Below, one piece after another: positions 1-9,336 of a stretch of DNA of 64,000 bases. The stretch's first letter is position 1. Each line of letters opens with the position of its first letter. The stretch is from NCBI RefSeq assembly GCF_016907085.1, contig NZ_JAFBBJ010000001.1, positions 1,736,001 through 1,800,000 of the forward strand, given 5' to 3'. Both the position numbers and the translations under genes were made by a program. Source of the DNA: Clavibacter michiganensis (lineage in GTDB: Bacteria > Actinomycetota > Actinomycetes > Actinomycetales > Microbacteriaceae). Below the pieces are notes generated by a model. That model ran no database searches, had not been told where the DNA came from, and saw only the letters and a program-made list of their open reading frames with translations.

Positions 1-1186
1 TCTCGGCGATGATGTCCGCCACCTCGGTGAACTCGGTCTCGCCGAAGCCGCGGGTCGCGAGCGCGGACGTGCCGATGCGGACGCCGGACGTGACCATCGG
101 CGGGCGCGGGTCGAAAGGCACCGAGTTGCGGTTGACGGTGATGCCGACCTCGTGCAGCGCGTCCTCCGCCTGCTTGCCGTCGATGGGCGAGTTCCGCAGG
201 TCGGCGAGCACGAGGTGCACGTCGGTGCCGCCCGTGAGCACGGAGACGCCGGCCTCGGTGGAGTCGGCCGCGACGAGGCGCTCGGCGAGGATCTGCGCGC
301 CCTGGATGGTGCGGCGCTGGCGGTCCGCGAACTCCTCGGTGGCCGCGATCTTGAACGCCGTGGCCTTGGCCGCGATGACGTGCATGAGCGGGCCGCCCTG
401 CTGGCCCGGGAACACGGCCGAGTTGAGCTTCTTGGCGAGCGCGGTGTCGCGGCTGAGGATCACGCCGGACCGGGGGCCCGCGAGGGTCTTGTGCACGGTG
501 GAGGAGACGACGTCCGCGTACGGGACGGGCGAGGGGTGCACGCCCGCGGCGACGAGGCCCGCGAAGTGCGCCATGTCGACCCAGAGCTTCGCGCCGACCT
601 CGTCCGCGATGGAGCGGAACGCGGCGAAGTCGAGGTGGCGGGGGTACGCCGACCAGCCGGCGATGATGACCTGCGGGCGGTGCGCGAGCGCCTTCTCGCG
701 CACGACGTCCATGTCGATGAGGAAGGTGTCGGGATCGACGCCGTACGCGGCCGCGTCGTAGAGCTTGCCGGAGAAGTTGAGCTTCATGCCGTGCGTGAGG
801 TGGCCGCCGTGCGCGAGCTCGAGGCCGAGGATCGTGTCGCCCGGCTGCGCGATGGCGGCGAGGACGGCGGCGTTCGCGGTGGCGCCGGAGTGCGGCTGGA
901 CGTTGGCGAACTCGGCGCCGAAGAGGCTCTTGGCGCGGTCGATGGCGAGCTGCTCGGCGACGTCCACGAACTCGCAGCCGCCGTAGTAGCGGCGGCCCGG
1001 GTAGCCCTCGGCGTACTTGTTGGTGAGCACGGATCCCTGCGACTGCAGCACCGCGCGCGGCACGAAGTTCTCGCTGGCGATCATCTCGAGGGTGCCGCGC
1101 TGACGGCCGAGCTCCTGCTCGAGGACGGCCGCGATCTCCGGGTCGACCTCGGAGAGGGGGGCGTTGAAGGACTGGTCGACGGGCAT
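1..1186 (-). CDS. glyA: Serine hydroxymethyltransferase, 3' end cut by window edge
   Basis: Converts serine plus tetrahydrofolate to glycine plus 5,10-methylene-THF using pyridoxal phosphate in the cytosol; it is the main entry of one-carbon units. The minus-strand translation begins [11 protein letters not shown] and carries family landmarks: the N-terminal ASENFVP motif, [15 protein letters not shown], the HGGHLTHG region, and the PLP lysine in [17 protein letters not shown]. The ATG at 1186 is preceded by a good ribosome binding site (AAGGAGT). About 395 codons are visible and no stop is reached, so the C-terminus lies outside the window. A ZTP riboswitch sits directly upstream, which fits control by folate and purine status. 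The identification is secure. Confidence 0.97.
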   Translation of the reverse strand, partial: MPVDQSFNAPLSEVDPEIAAVLEQELGRQRGTLEMIASENFVPRAVLQSQGSVLTNKYAEGYPGRRYYGGCEFVDVAEQLAIDRAKSLFGAEFANVQPHSGATANAAVLAAIAQPGDTILGLELAHGGHLTHGMKLNFSGKLYDAAAYGVDPDTFLIDMDVVREKALAHRPQVIIAGWSAYPRHLDFAAFRSIADEVGAKLWVDMAHFAGLVAAGVHPSPVPYADVVSSTVHKTLAGPRSGVILSRDTALAKKLNSAVFPGQQGGPLMHVIAAKATAFKIAATEEFADRQRRTIQGAQILAERLVAADSTEAGVSVLTGGTDVHLVLADLRNSPIDGKQAEDALHEVGITVNRNSVPFDPRPPMVTSGVRIGTSALATRGFGETEFTEVADIIAE

Positions 1187-1219
1187 GGGACTCCTTGAGC
1201 ACGGTGGACGAATGGATGC

Positions 1220-1303
1220 GTCGTGGCCCAGGCGTACGGCCACCAACCGTGTGAGTCGCTCCCCGATGGTGACCCATCCGAACGCCAGTCGCGACGGGTC
1301 CGA
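1220..1303 (-). promoter_or_regulatory. ZTP (pfl) riboswitch in the glyA leader
   Basis: Read on the minus strand, the glyA leader contains the hallmark blocks of the ZTP/ZMP riboswitch in order: GTCGCGACTGGCG, then ATCGGGGAGCG, then GTACGCCTGGGCCAC. The class senses the purine intermediate ZMP/ZTP, which accumulates when 10-formyl-THF is short, and turns on one-carbon genes such as glyA, purH and folD. A -10 box TAGGAT at 1308-1303 places the transcript start close to the first riboswitch base. The element ends about 35 nt before the start codon, so control of translation or of early termination are both possible. The match was made by eye, not by covariance model. Confidence 0.88.
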
Positions 1304-1482
1304 TCCTACCCGGGCGGGCGCGCGCCCGCGAGGCGCGCGCCCGTGCCCGGACGGTCGCGGGATGGCCGCCGGGCGAGGAGATCCGCTGCGCACGAACGGT
1401 TCAGGGGGTCGCGCGCGCCGCCCGCCCGTAGGATCAGGGGGTCGGGCGACGGTGCCCGCCGGATGCGGAGGAAGGACCGAGC

Positions 1483-3123
1483 ATGGGGAGCGCAGCGCTC
1501 ACGACCGATCCCGCGGCAGGCGGACACGACCGCGACGGCGCGCGCGCCGACGACCCGGCCGCCGGCGACGACCGCGCCCACGGCGACGCGCCCGCCGCGC
1601 CCCCGCTCGACCGCGACGCCCTCGCCGCCGACCTCCGCCCGCTCGTGGACGACGACGCCGACTCCCTCGCCGACGCGCTGGCCGCGGATCTCCGCGACGT
1701 GCGCGCCCGCCGCGCCCCGACCGGCGCATCCCCCGACGGCCTCGACCTCGACCTCCGCACGGGCGGCGTCTGCTACGTCGACCGGTACGCCGACGACCTG
1801 CGGGGCCTCGCCGCGCGGATCCCCGCCCTCCGCGACCTCGGGCTCACCCACCTGCAGATCACGCCGGTCGCCGAACGCGCGGACGACGACGACGCGGACG
1901 CCCTCCTGGCGCCAGGGGTGCGCGTGCGCGCCGGCCTCGGATCCGCGGCCGACCTGGGCGACCTCGCCGACGCCCTCCACGACGCGGGCCTCACGCTCGC
2001 GGTCGACCTCTCCGGCGCGGACGCCGACGCGCCCCTCGTCGACCGGATCCGCGACGCCGTCCGCGAGTCCGTCGCCCTCGCCGCCGTCGGGATGGACGTG
2101 GTCCGCGTGGATCCCGCCGCCGTCCTCGGCGCGCACGATGCCGACCGGCCCGCCCTCCTCCGCGTGATCGCCGTCCTCGGCCGCCGCGTCTCTCCCGCGT
2201 TCGCGCTGGCCGTCGCGGCCGACACGGATCCGCGCGGGTCCGCCGACCTCCTCGACGGCGACGCCGTGCGCCTCGCCGACGACCCCGCGCTCACCGCGCT
2301 CGTCTGGGAGGCGCTCGCCACCCGGTCCGCCGCCCTCCTCTCCCGCGCCCTCCAGCGCCGCGGCGACGTGCCCGCCGGCGCCGTCCGCACCGCGCGCGTC
2401 CGCAGCCACGACGCGCTCCGCTTCGCCTTCGACGACGACGACGCGCGCGCCCTCGGCATCGACCCCGACGAGCACCGCCGCTTCCTCGCCGAGTACCACG
2501 TGGGCGGCTTCCCCGGCAGCCACGCGCGCGGGATCCGGCACCCGGACGGCGCGGTCGCCGGCACCACGGCGTCCCTCGCGGGCCTCGAGCAGGACGACCC
2601 GGGCGCGGTCGAGCGGATCCTGCTGGCCCACTCCATCGCCCTCAGCACCGGCGGCCTGCCGCTGATCGTGCTCGGCGACGAGGTCGGCCAGCTCAACGAC
2701 TACGGATACGACGACGTCCCCGCCCACGCCGACGACAGCAGGTGGGTGAACCGCCCGCTGTACCCGTTCGAGCGCTACGGCGAGCGCGACGACCGCACCA
2801 CGAGCACGGGCGTCATCCACGCCGGGATCCGGCGGCTCATCGCGGTCCGCCGCGCCACCCCCGCGCTCGGCGGCACGCGCGTCGTCGGCTTCGACGCGAA
2901 CGACCCGCACGTGCTCGGCTACCAGCGCCCGCACGACGACGGCACGGTCCTGGTGCTCGCGAACCTCGGCGACGAGCCCGCGACGGTGTCCGCGGAGACG
3001 CTCGGCGGCTTCGCGGAGCACGCCGTGGACCTCGTGCGCGACGAGCGGCTCCGCCTCACGAAGGGCATCGTCCTGAGTCCGCGCACGTTCGTCTGGCTCC
3101 AGGCGGCTCACGACCTCGCGTGA
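1483..3123 (+). CDS. Amylosucrase-like GH13 protein, probably catalytically degenerate
   Basis: The C-terminal two thirds resemble amylosucrase closely ([32 protein letters not shown], the SHD motif, then the C-terminal beta domain ending MWL-like VWLQA). The nucleophile is kept at D210 (VVRVDP) and the transition-state Asp at D310. The general acid/base Glu appears replaced by Ala near residue 245 (AVAADTDP where the family has FKSEAIVHP). Conserved region I (DFIFNHT in the family) has become DLSGADAD, and the whole B domain between it and the nucleophile is missing. The length is 546 residues against about 640. Residues 1-60 are Asp/Ala-rich. Start is ATG with GGAGGA upstream; a -10 box TAGGAT lies at 1430. 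Sucrose transglucosylation is therefore doubtful. Non-enzymatic glycan binding or decay are alternatives. Confidence 0.75.
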   Translation: MGSAALTTDPAAGGHDRDGARADDPAAGDDRAHGDAPAAPPLDRDALAADLRPLVDDDADSLADALAADLRDVRARRAPTGASPDGLDLDLRTGGVCYVDRYADDLRGLAARIPALRDLGLTHLQITPVAERADDDDADALLAPGVRVRAGLGSAADLGDLADALHDAGLTLAVDLSGADADAPLVDRIRDAVRESVALAAVGMDVVRVDPAAVLGAHDADRPALLRVIAVLGRRVSPAFALAVAADTDPRGSADLLDGDAVRLADDPALTALVWEALATRSAALLSRALQRRGDVPAGAVRTARVRSHDALRFAFDDDDARALGIDPDEHRRFLAEYHVGGFPGSHARGIRHPDGAVAGTTASLAGLEQDDPGAVERILLAHSIALSTGGLPLIVLGDEVGQLNDYGYDDVPAHADDSRWVNRPLYPFERYGERDDRTTSTGVIHAGIRRLIAVRRATPALGGTRVVGFDANDPHVLGYQRPHDDGTVLVLANLGDEPATVSAETLGGFAEHAVDLVRDERLRLTKGIVLSPRTFVWLQAAHDLA

Positions 3124-3163
3124 CACACTCGCAGTCATCGACGGGTCGGCACGGAGGAACGGC

Positions 3164-3667
3164 ATGAGCGACGAGGGACGCGGGACGCACGAGCCCCCGG
3201 AGGGCGCGCGCGCCGCATCCGGGTTCGCCTGGCCCATGTGGGTCAACATCGGCTGGATCGCGCTCGGCGCCTGGCACGTGCTCGCGCCGGTCAACGACGC
3301 GTCCGGCTGGCTCGGCCTGTTCCAGATCGGCGTGGGCGCGTTCGGCATCCTCGCCTCGCGCCGCCGTGCCCGCCGTCTCGCCGAGGCGGAGGCCGACGCC
3401 CTGCCGCTCGACGAGGTCACCCGGATCCCGGCCGACGTCGACGAGGAGCGCGCCCGGCTCGACGAGGCGGCGGCCGCCCACGCGGAGATGGACGCCCGGC
3501 TCCGCGCGCTCGCCATGCAGCTCGAGCGGCCCGGCGATCCGACCGCGGATCCCGACAAGCCCGAGCCGCCGCACCAGCCCACCGGGCGTGGCCGCGGTCG
3601 GGGTCGGAAGGACCGCGCCCGCGAGGTCTGGCCCGACGACGACCTGCCTCCCGTCGCCCGCTGGTAG
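3164..3667 (+). CDS. Small membrane protein with two helices and a charged coiled-coil tail
   Basis: A 167-residue protein of unknown function. Two hydrophobic segments (about 21-41 and 46-64) are followed by an Arg-rich stretch (ASRRRARR), a predicted coiled coil rich in Glu, Ala and Arg (about 66-122), and a Pro/Gly/Arg-rich tail ending DDDLPPVARW. Topology is probably a hairpin with both ends in the cytoplasm. The ATG has a clear GGAGGAA site, and the gene starts 40 bp after the amylosucrase-like gene, so the two may be cotranscribed. I recognise no family. Confidence 0.7.
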   Translation: MSDEGRGTHEPPEGARAASGFAWPMWVNIGWIALGAWHVLAPVNDASGWLGLFQIGVGAFGILASRRRARRLAEAEADALPLDEVTRIPADVDEERARLDEAAAAHAEMDARLRALAMQLERPGDPTADPDKPEPPHQPTGRGRGRGRKDRAREVWPDDDLPPVARW

Positions 3668-3675
3668 GCCGGCGG

Positions 3676-4533
3676 TCAGCTCGCGCGCGTCACCCCGCGC
3701 GACATGATCGCCGACGTCAGCGCCTCGATGGACGCGCGCGGCCCGGCCGGGTTGTCCATCAGCACGTAGTCGACCTCGTCGAGCTCGGGCAGGCCGAGGC
3801 GCGAGGTCACCTTCACGAGGTCGGTGGGGATCAGCGCCTGCGGCAGCACCGCGACGCCCATGCCCGCGCGCACCGCCGCGAGCACGCCGTTCACGTCGCG
3901 CGTGCTGCACGTGATCCGCCAGGTGCGGCCCTCCCGCTCGAGCGCGTCCATCGCCATCTGCCTGCTGATGCTCGGCGCGCGGTACGCGATGAGCGGCACG
4001 GTCGCGCCCGGCTCCACGAGCGTGCGCTCGAGGCCCACCCACACCATGCGGTCGCGCCCCACGAGCCGCGCGGTCGGCTGCTCGTCGACGGTGGTCTTGG
4101 TGAGGATCAGGTCGAGCTGGCCCGCGAGCAGCCGCCGGTGCAGCGGGCCGCTCTGCGTCACCGTGAGCTCCAGCTCGATCTGCGGGTGCAGCTGCCGGAA
4201 GTGGCGCAGGATCCGCGGGAGCTGCGTGATGGCGAGGTCGTCCGCGGTGCCGAAGCGCAGGCGGCCGCTCACCTCGGATCCGCCGAAGTAGCTCTCCGCC
4301 GCGCGGTGCGCCGCGAGGATCGTGCGCGCGAACCCGGCCATGGCGTCGCCCGCGTCGGTGAGGCGCATGGCCCGGGTGTCGCGCGCGATGAGCGTGCGGT
4401 CGACGGCCCGCTCCAGCCGGCGCACCTGCTGGCTCACGGTCGGCTGGCTGATCCCGAGCCGCGCGGCCGCCTGCGTGAAGCTGCGGGTGTCGGCGACGGC
4501 GAGGAAGGTCGCGAGCAGGGTCGGGTCGAGCAC
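3676..4533 (-). CDS. LysR-type transcriptional regulator
   Basis: A DNA-binding regulator of 285 residues. The N-terminal winged helix-turn-helix is typical (FLAVADTRSFTQAAARLGIS, QPTVSQQVRRLE, TDAGDAM), followed by a substrate-binding domain (RLRFGTADDLAITQLPRILRHF and onward). The GTG start at 4533 has GGGAGG six bases upstream and gives the usual LysR start LDPTLLATFL. It is divergent from the MFS transporter that starts at 4690, with 156 bp between them, the classic layout in which the regulator controls its neighbour from the shared region. The effector cannot be read from sequence. Confidence 0.92.
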   Translation of the reverse strand: MLDPTLLATFLAVADTRSFTQAAARLGISQPTVSQQVRRLERAVDRTLIARDTRAMRLTDAGDAMAGFARTILAAHRAAESYFGGSEVSGRLRFGTADDLAITQLPRILRHFRQLHPQIELELTVTQSGPLHRRLLAGQLDLILTKTTVDEQPTARLVGRDRMVWVGLERTLVEPGATVPLIAYRAPSISRQMAMDALEREGRTWRITCSTRDVNGVLAAVRAGMGVAVLPQALIPTDLVKVTSRLGLPELDEVDYVLMDNPAGPRASIEALTSAIMSRGVTRAS

Positions 4534-4689
4534 GGCGCCTCCCGGCCATTCGAGAACGTGATGCCACTCATCATGTCGAGACGGGATCCGAATGGGAAGC
4601 CCGCGGGTAGCGTCGGTCGCGGCTCGACGCCGAGCCGCATCCATGCAGAACCGACGCCACCCATACGCAACCGCCACCGCAGGAACACC

Positions 4690-6156
4690 GTGACCCCGCC
4701 GAACGCCTTCCCCCCGACCGCCCCGCTCCCGATCCAGACCCAGCGCCCGCCGTGGCGCCACACGCTCATCGCCCTGAGCGTGCCGAACTTCCGCCGGTTC
4801 ACGGCCTCCAACGTCATCGCCATGACCTCGGGCTGGATGCAGCGCATCGCCCAGGACTGGCTCGTGCTCGAGCTCACCGGCAGCGTCACGGCGGTCGGCA
4901 TCACGGTCGCCATGCAGTTCGCGCCGATGCTGTTCTTCGGCCTGCTCGGCGGCGTCATCGTCGACCGGTGCTCGAAGCGCATGCTGATGATGATCACGCA
5001 GGGCACCTACGCGCTCCTCAGCGCGCTGCTCGCCGTGCTCACGCTCTCGGGCGCGGTGGAGGCCTGGCACATCTTCGCCATCGCGTTCGCGACCGGGCTC
5101 GTCACGGTCATCGACAACCCGGCGCGCCAGGTGTTCGTGACCGAGATCGTCGGGCAGCAGCACCTCCGGAACGCGATCAGCGTCAACTCGTCGGTGTTCC
5201 AGCTCGGCGGCATGGTGGGGCCCGCGCTCAGCGGGATCCTGCTGCTCGCCGTCGGCGCCGGCTGGTCGTTCGCGATCAACGCGCTCGCGTGCGTCGTCGT
5301 CGTGCTCACCCTCTGGAGCCTGAAGACGCGCGACCTGATCCGCATCCCGCCCGCCCCGCGCCGCCGCGGCCAGCTCGCGGAGGGCCTCCGGTACGCACGC
5401 TCGAAGCCGACCATCCTCTGGCCCGTCGTTCTCGTCGCCGTCTTCAGCGTCTTCGGCCTCACGATGCCCGTGCTGCTCGCCGCCTTCGCGAGCGACGTGT
5501 ACGACGTCGGCGCGGGCGGCTACGGCTTCTTCAACTCGATGGTCGCGATCGGCGCGCTCACCGGCGCGCTGCTGTCGACCCGCCGCGCGACCGTGCGGCT
5601 GCGGACCATCGTGGTCGGCGCCGGGATCACCGGGCTGCTGCAGGCGGCCGCGGGGCTCATGCCCGGCATCGCGCCGTTCGCGGTGCTGCTCGTGACGGTC
5701 GGCATGGCGTCGCTGCTGTTCCAGACCGCGGCGAACTCGCTCGTGCAGCTCTCCAGCAACGTGGCCATCCGCGGGCGGGTGATGAGCGTCTACGTGCTCG
5801 TGCTGCTCGGTGGCCAGGCCATCGGCGGGCCGCTCATGGGCGGGATCGTCGAGGCGTGGGGCGTGCACGCCGGCATGGTCGTCTCCGGCGGGATGCCGGC
5901 GCTGGCCGCCGCGGTCGTCGCCGTGATCCTCGCCCGGCGCGGCCAGCTGACCCTCGAGGTCGTGGTGCGCCGGCACGTGCCGCGCGTGCGGATCACGCCC
6001 CGGGAGCCGGGGGCCGGCCGTCCCCGCGTCGCCGGAGCGGGCGAGGGGACGACCGGCGGCGGGCTCAGGCGCGCACGTCGATCGCGCGGTGGCGCTGCTG
6101 CACGCCGGCCGGGCCGTACGGGTAGTCGGACACCACGGGCGCGCTCACCGCGCTGA
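4690..6156 (+). CDS. MFS transporter (TMS/EntS-like drug or metabolite exporter)
   Basis: A 488-residue major facilitator with about 11-12 membrane segments. The opening (LIALSVPNFRRFTASN, then GWMQRIAQDWLVLELTGS) and motifs such as DRCSKRMLMM and DNPARQVFVTEIV are typical of the EntS/TMS group of exporters. The GTG at 4690 gives a family-like start. The C-terminal 60 residues are Arg/Gly-rich and overlap the convergent aldo/keto reductase gene by 92 bp, so this tail may be a read-through extension. The gene is divergent from a LysR regulator that is its likely controller. Substrate unknown. Confidence 0.9.
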   Translation: MTPPNAFPPTAPLPIQTQRPPWRHTLIALSVPNFRRFTASNVIAMTSGWMQRIAQDWLVLELTGSVTAVGITVAMQFAPMLFFGLLGGVIVDRCSKRMLMMITQGTYALLSALLAVLTLSGAVEAWHIFAIAFATGLVTVIDNPARQVFVTEIVGQQHLRNAISVNSSVFQLGGMVGPALSGILLLAVGAGWSFAINALACVVVVLTLWSLKTRDLIRIPPAPRRRGQLAEGLRYARSKPTILWPVVLVAVFSVFGLTMPVLLAAFASDVYDVGAGGYGFFNSMVAIGALTGALLSTRRATVRLRTIVVGAGITGLLQAAAGLMPGIAPFAVLLVTVGMASLLFQTAANSLVQLSSNVAIRGRVMSVYVLVLLGGQAIGGPLMGGIVEAWGVHAGMVVSGGMPALAAAVVAVILARRGQLTLEVVVRRHVPRVRITPREPGAGRPRVAGAGEGTTGGGLRRARRSRGGAAARRPGRTGSRTPRARSPR

Positions 6157-7096
6157 GCGACGCGATCTCGTCGGCCGTGAGCTCCAGGTCGGCCGAGGCC
6201 ATGTTGTCCTCGAGCTGCTCCACGGTGCGGGCGCCGAGGATCACGCTGGTCACCGCCGGCTGCGCCTCGAGCCACGCGAGCGAGACGCGGGCGGAGCTGG
6301 ATCCGTGCGCGTCCGCGATGCGGCGCACCTCGTCGAGGATCGCCCACGTGCGCTCCTGGCCGTTCCGCGGCGTGAACGCCTCCATGCCGCGCTCCGGGTC
6401 CTCGCCGAGGCGGGTGGCGCCGGTGGGCGTCTCGTCGCGGCGGTACTTGCCGGTGAGCCAGCCGCCCGCGAGCGGCGACCAGGGCAGCAGGCCGATGCCG
6501 GCGTCGAGCGACGCGGGCACGATCTCCGACTCGATCTCCCGCACGAGCAGCGAGTACTGCGGCTGCAGCGTCACGGGCGGCGTGTACCCGAGCGCCTTCG
6601 CGAGCCCGACGGCCTTCGTCAGCTGCCAGCCGAGGTAGTTCGAGAAGCCGTAGTACGAGATCTTGCCGGCCCGCACGGCGTCGTCGAGGAAGCGCAGGGT
6701 CTCCTCGAGCGGGGTCAGGGCGTCCCAGGCGTGCATCTGGTACAGGTCGATCGTGTCCACGCCGAGGCGGCGCAGCGAGTCGTCGAGCGCGCGGGTGAGG
6801 TGGCGGCGTGAGGTGCCGACGTCGTTGTTGCCCTCCCCCATCGGGAAGCGGCCCTTCGTGGCGACGACGAGCTGGTCGGCCTCGGCAGGGTGGGCCTTCA
6901 GCCAGCGGCCGACGATCTCCTCCGAGACGCCCGAGGTATAGACGTCCGCGGTGTCGATGAACGTGCCGCCGCCCGCGACGTACGCCTCGAGGATGCGTCC
7001 CGACGTCTCCTCGTCCGCCTCCGCGCCGAAGGTCATGGTGCCGAGCGCGTAGGTCGAGACGACCGCGCCGCTGTTCCCGAGATTCCGGTAGTGCAT
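6065..7096 (-). CDS. Aldo/keto reductase
   Basis: A 343-residue NADP-dependent oxidoreductase of the (beta/alpha)8 aldo/keto reductase superfamily. The tetrad is visible: D48 and Y53 (FIDTADVYTSGVSEE), K81 (VVATKGRF) and H122 (YQMHAWD). The cofactor site SVILGARTVEQLEDN is near the C-terminus. The N-terminus MHYRNLGNSGAVVS and general layout match the AKR11/YghZ-like group that reduces small aldehydes and sugars. ATG at 7096 has GATGGAGGA upstream. It is convergent with, and overlaps, the MFS gene. The natural substrate is not predictable. Confidence 0.93.
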   Translation of the reverse strand: MHYRNLGNSGAVVSTYALGTMTFGAEADEETSGRILEAYVAGGGTFIDTADVYTSGVSEEIVGRWLKAHPAEADQLVVATKGRFPMGEGNNDVGTSRRHLTRALDDSLRRLGVDTIDLYQMHAWDALTPLEETLRFLDDAVRAGKISYYGFSNYLGWQLTKAVGLAKALGYTPPVTLQPQYSLLVREIESEIVPASLDAGIGLLPWSPLAGGWLTGKYRRDETPTGATRLGEDPERGMEAFTPRNGQERTWAILDEVRRIADAHGSSSARVSLAWLEAQPAVTSVILGARTVEQLEDNMASADLELTADEIASLSAVSAPVVSDYPYGPAGVQQRHRAIDVRA

Positions 7097-7202
7097 GTGG
7101 TTCCTCCATCGGATCCGCCGCGGGCGTCCCTGCCCGCGGTCCCGTCCAGCATGCACCGCGCGGCCGGGCGGCATCGGCCGCGGTGCGCGCGAGGCCTCTC
7201 GG

Positions 7203-7208
7203 TACCAT
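7203..7208 (+). promoter_or_regulatory. Putative leaderless promoter -10 box of mntR
   Basis: TACCAT lies exactly 6 nt before the mntR ATG at 7215, and no Shine-Dalgarno sequence is present. In actinobacteria a TANNNT box 6-7 nt upstream usually puts the transcription start on the start codon, giving a leaderless message. This is inferred from sequence only. Confidence 0.55.
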
Positions 7209-7214
7209 GGCGGC

Positions 7215-7895
7215 ATGTCCGTCGACGAGCTCTCCAGCGCCGCCCAGGACTACCTCAAGCTCATCTGGACCGCCACCGAGTGGACCGACCAGCCGATGAC
7301 CGTCAGCCGCCTCGCCGAGCGGCTCGGGATCCGTCCGGCCACGGCCTCCGACGGGATCCGCCGCCTCACCGCGCAGGGCCTCGTGGAGCACCGGCCGTAC
7401 GGCAGCATCGAGCTCACGGACGACGGGCGGCGCCACGCGATCCAGATGGTGCGCCGCCACCGGCTGCTCGAGACGTTCCTCGTGGAGGTCCTCGGCTACG
7501 GCTGGGACGAGGTGCACGACGAGGCCGAGGTGCTCGAGCACGCGGTCTCCGACGGCTTCGTGGCGCGCATCGACGCGCACCTCGGGCACCCGTCGCGGGA
7601 TCCGCACGGCGACCCCATCCCCTCGGCCGACGGCGAGCCGCACCTGCCCGACGCGACCGTGCTCGCGGACGCCGTCGCCGACCGGCCGATGCGCGTGCGC
7701 CGCATCTCCGACGAGGACCCGCGGCTGCTGCGCGAGCTCGCCGAGCACGGGATCGGGCTGGACGCGACGCTCGTGCGCGCCGCGCGCGGGGACGCGGACG
7801 ATGCGGCCGCCGTGGTCGTGACGGTCGACGGATCCGCGCGCCGCCCGCTCACGGCCGCCGCGGCGTCCGCCGTCTGGGTCTCCGACGCGGGCTGA
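7215..7895 (+). CDS. mntR: DtxR/MntR-family metal-dependent repressor, probably manganese-sensing
   Basis: A 226-residue regulator with three DtxR-family parts: winged helix (about 8-65: YLKLIWTATEW, VSRLAERLGIRPATASDGIRRL, GLVEHRPY), metal-binding and dimer domain (about 66-140: RRHRLLETFLVEVLGY, HDEAEVLEHAVSD), and a C-terminal FeoA/SH3-like domain (about 158-220). Metal-bound forms of this family bind operators and shut off uptake genes. The convergent neighbour is an Nramp Mn transporter with a perfect palindrome at its promoter, which supports a manganese role over iron. There is no Shine-Dalgarno; translation probably starts at the 5' end of the message. Confidence 0.88.
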   Translation: MSVDELSSAAQDYLKLIWTATEWTDQPMTVSRLAERLGIRPATASDGIRRLTAQGLVEHRPYGSIELTDDGRRHAIQMVRRHRLLETFLVEVLGYGWDEVHDEAEVLEHAVSDGFVARIDAHLGHPSRDPHGDPIPSADGEPHLPDATVLADAVADRPMRVRRISDEDPRLLRELAEHGIGLDATLVRAARGDADDAAAVVVTVDGSARRPLTAAAASAVWVSDAG

Positions 7896-7927
7896 CGCCC
7901 GGCCGCACCCGGCCCGCGGCCCCGCGC

Positions 7928-9178
7928 TCAGCCCGTGAAGGTCAGCACCACGAGCGCGACGTTCAGCACCACCACGAGCGACACCGCGACCCACGCCGCG
8001 ACGCGCGTGAGCGGACGGTCGACGTGGTCGCCCATCACGCGGCGGTCGCCCGTCAGGCGGATGAGCGGCACGAGCGCGAACGGGATCCCGAGGCTCAGCA
8101 CGACCTGGCTCACGACGAGCGCGGTGGTCGGGTCGACGCCGATGGCGAGGATCGCGAGCGCGGGGATCAGCGTCACCACGCGGCGCGCGAGCAGCGGCAC
8201 CCGCACGTGCAGCAGCCCGCCCATGATCGCCGCGCCCGCGTAGGCGCCGACCGACGTCGACGCGAGGCCCGACGCGAGCAGCCCGACCGCGAAGACCACG
8301 CCGACGACCGGCCCGAGAGACGCCGTGATGGCCGCGTGCGCGCCCTCGATGGAGTCGGTGCCGGGCACGCCGCCGAGGCTCGCGGCCGCGATGAGGAGCA
8401 TGGAGATGTTGACGGCGCCGGCCACGGCGAGCGCCGTGATCACGTCCCAGCGCGTCGCGCGGAGGAGCCGCCGGAGCACGCCGTCGTCGGTCTGCACGCC
8501 GTGCCGGTCGCGGCTGAGCGACGAGTGCAGGTACACGGCGTGCGGCATCACGGTCGCGCCGAGCATGCTCGCGGCGAGCAGCACGCTGTCCGGCCCGTCG
8601 AACCGCGGCACGAGGCCGCCCGCGATGCCGGATCCCGACAGCGGGCTCACGACGAGGCCCGTCAGGAACCCGACCGTGATCACGAGGAGCAGCGCGCCGA
8701 TCACGAGCTCGAACGGCCGCTGCCCGTGCCGCGACTGCACGGCGAGGAGGCCGATGGAGACGAGGCCGACGATCACGCCGCCCGCGACGAGCGGGATCCC
8801 GAACAGCAGGTGCAGCGCGATGGCCCCGCCGATGACCTCCGCGAGGTCGGTCGCCGCGGCGATCAGCTCCGCCTGCACCCAGAACGCGCGGCGCCGCGCG
8901 GTGGGCAGCCGCTGCCCCAGCAGCTCCGGGAGGCTCCGGCCCGTGACGAGCCCGAGCTTCGCCGACTGGTACTGCACGAGCACGGCGATGAGGTTCGCCG
9001 CGACGAGCACCCACACCAGCAGGTAGCCGTAGCGCGCGCCCGCGGTGAGGTTGGCGGCGACGTTGCCGGGATCCACGTACGCGATGGCCGCGACGAACGC
9101 CGGGCCGAGCAGGAGCACGAGCCGCGGGCCCGAGACGGGCCGACGCGCGCGCGTGCGCTCGGGGTCGGTGCGGGTCAT
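7928..9178 (-). CDS. mntH: Nramp-family divalent metal (Mn2+) transporter
   Basis: A 416-residue proton-coupled importer with 11 hydrophobic segments. The two unwound metal-binding motifs are intact: DPGN at residues 36-39 in helix 1 and the MPHAVYLHSS motif in helix 6. The Met of the MPH motif favours Mn2+, Fe2+ and Cd2+ over Mg2+ or Ca2+. ATG at 9178 follows a purine-rich stretch. A palindrome at 9199-9214 overlaps the promoter or leader and probably binds the product of the convergent mntR gene. Confidence 0.95.
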   Translation of the reverse strand: MTRTDPERTRARRPVSGPRLVLLLGPAFVAAIAYVDPGNVAANLTAGARYGYLLVWVLVAANLIAVLVQYQSAKLGLVTGRSLPELLGQRLPTARRRAFWVQAELIAAATDLAEVIGGAIALHLLFGIPLVAGGVIVGLVSIGLLAVQSRHGQRPFELVIGALLLVITVGFLTGLVVSPLSGSGIAGGLVPRFDGPDSVLLAASMLGATVMPHAVYLHSSLSRDRHGVQTDDGVLRRLLRATRWDVITALAVAGAVNISMLLIAAASLGGVPGTDSIEGAHAAITASLGPVVGVVFAVGLLASGLASTSVGAYAGAAIMGGLLHVRVPLLARRVVTLIPALAILAIGVDPTTALVVSQVVLSLGIPFALVPLIRLTGDRRVMGDHVDRPLTRVAAWVAVSLVVVLNVALVVLTFTG

Positions 9179-9198
9179 GGCGGCCTCTCCGTCGAAGT

Positions 9199-9214
9199 GT
9201 TAGCCGAGGCTAAC
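9199..9214. promoter_or_regulatory. Putative MntR/DtxR-family operator upstream of mntH
   Basis: GTTAGCCGAGGCTAAC is a palindrome with perfect 7-bp arms and a 2-bp centre, 21 bp upstream of the mntH start. The TTAG...CTAA ends resemble actinobacterial DtxR-family sites. mntR is next to mntH, which supports repression when manganese is replete. Confidence 0.72.
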
Positions 9215-9336
9215 ATCCGTTCGCGCACACGCGGAAGGGGCCGTCCGGATGCGGACGGGCCCTCGGACGGTGCGGCGAGCGCGGGCGGTGCGGGAGGCGC
9301 CGACCACGCGAGGAGCGCAGCAGGCAGCCGCGCGGA

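Noticed and set aside
3238..4689. Upstream extension of the MFS transporter frame
   Set aside because: The extension is antisense to the LysR gene and lacks transporter features; the protein starts at the GTG at 4690.
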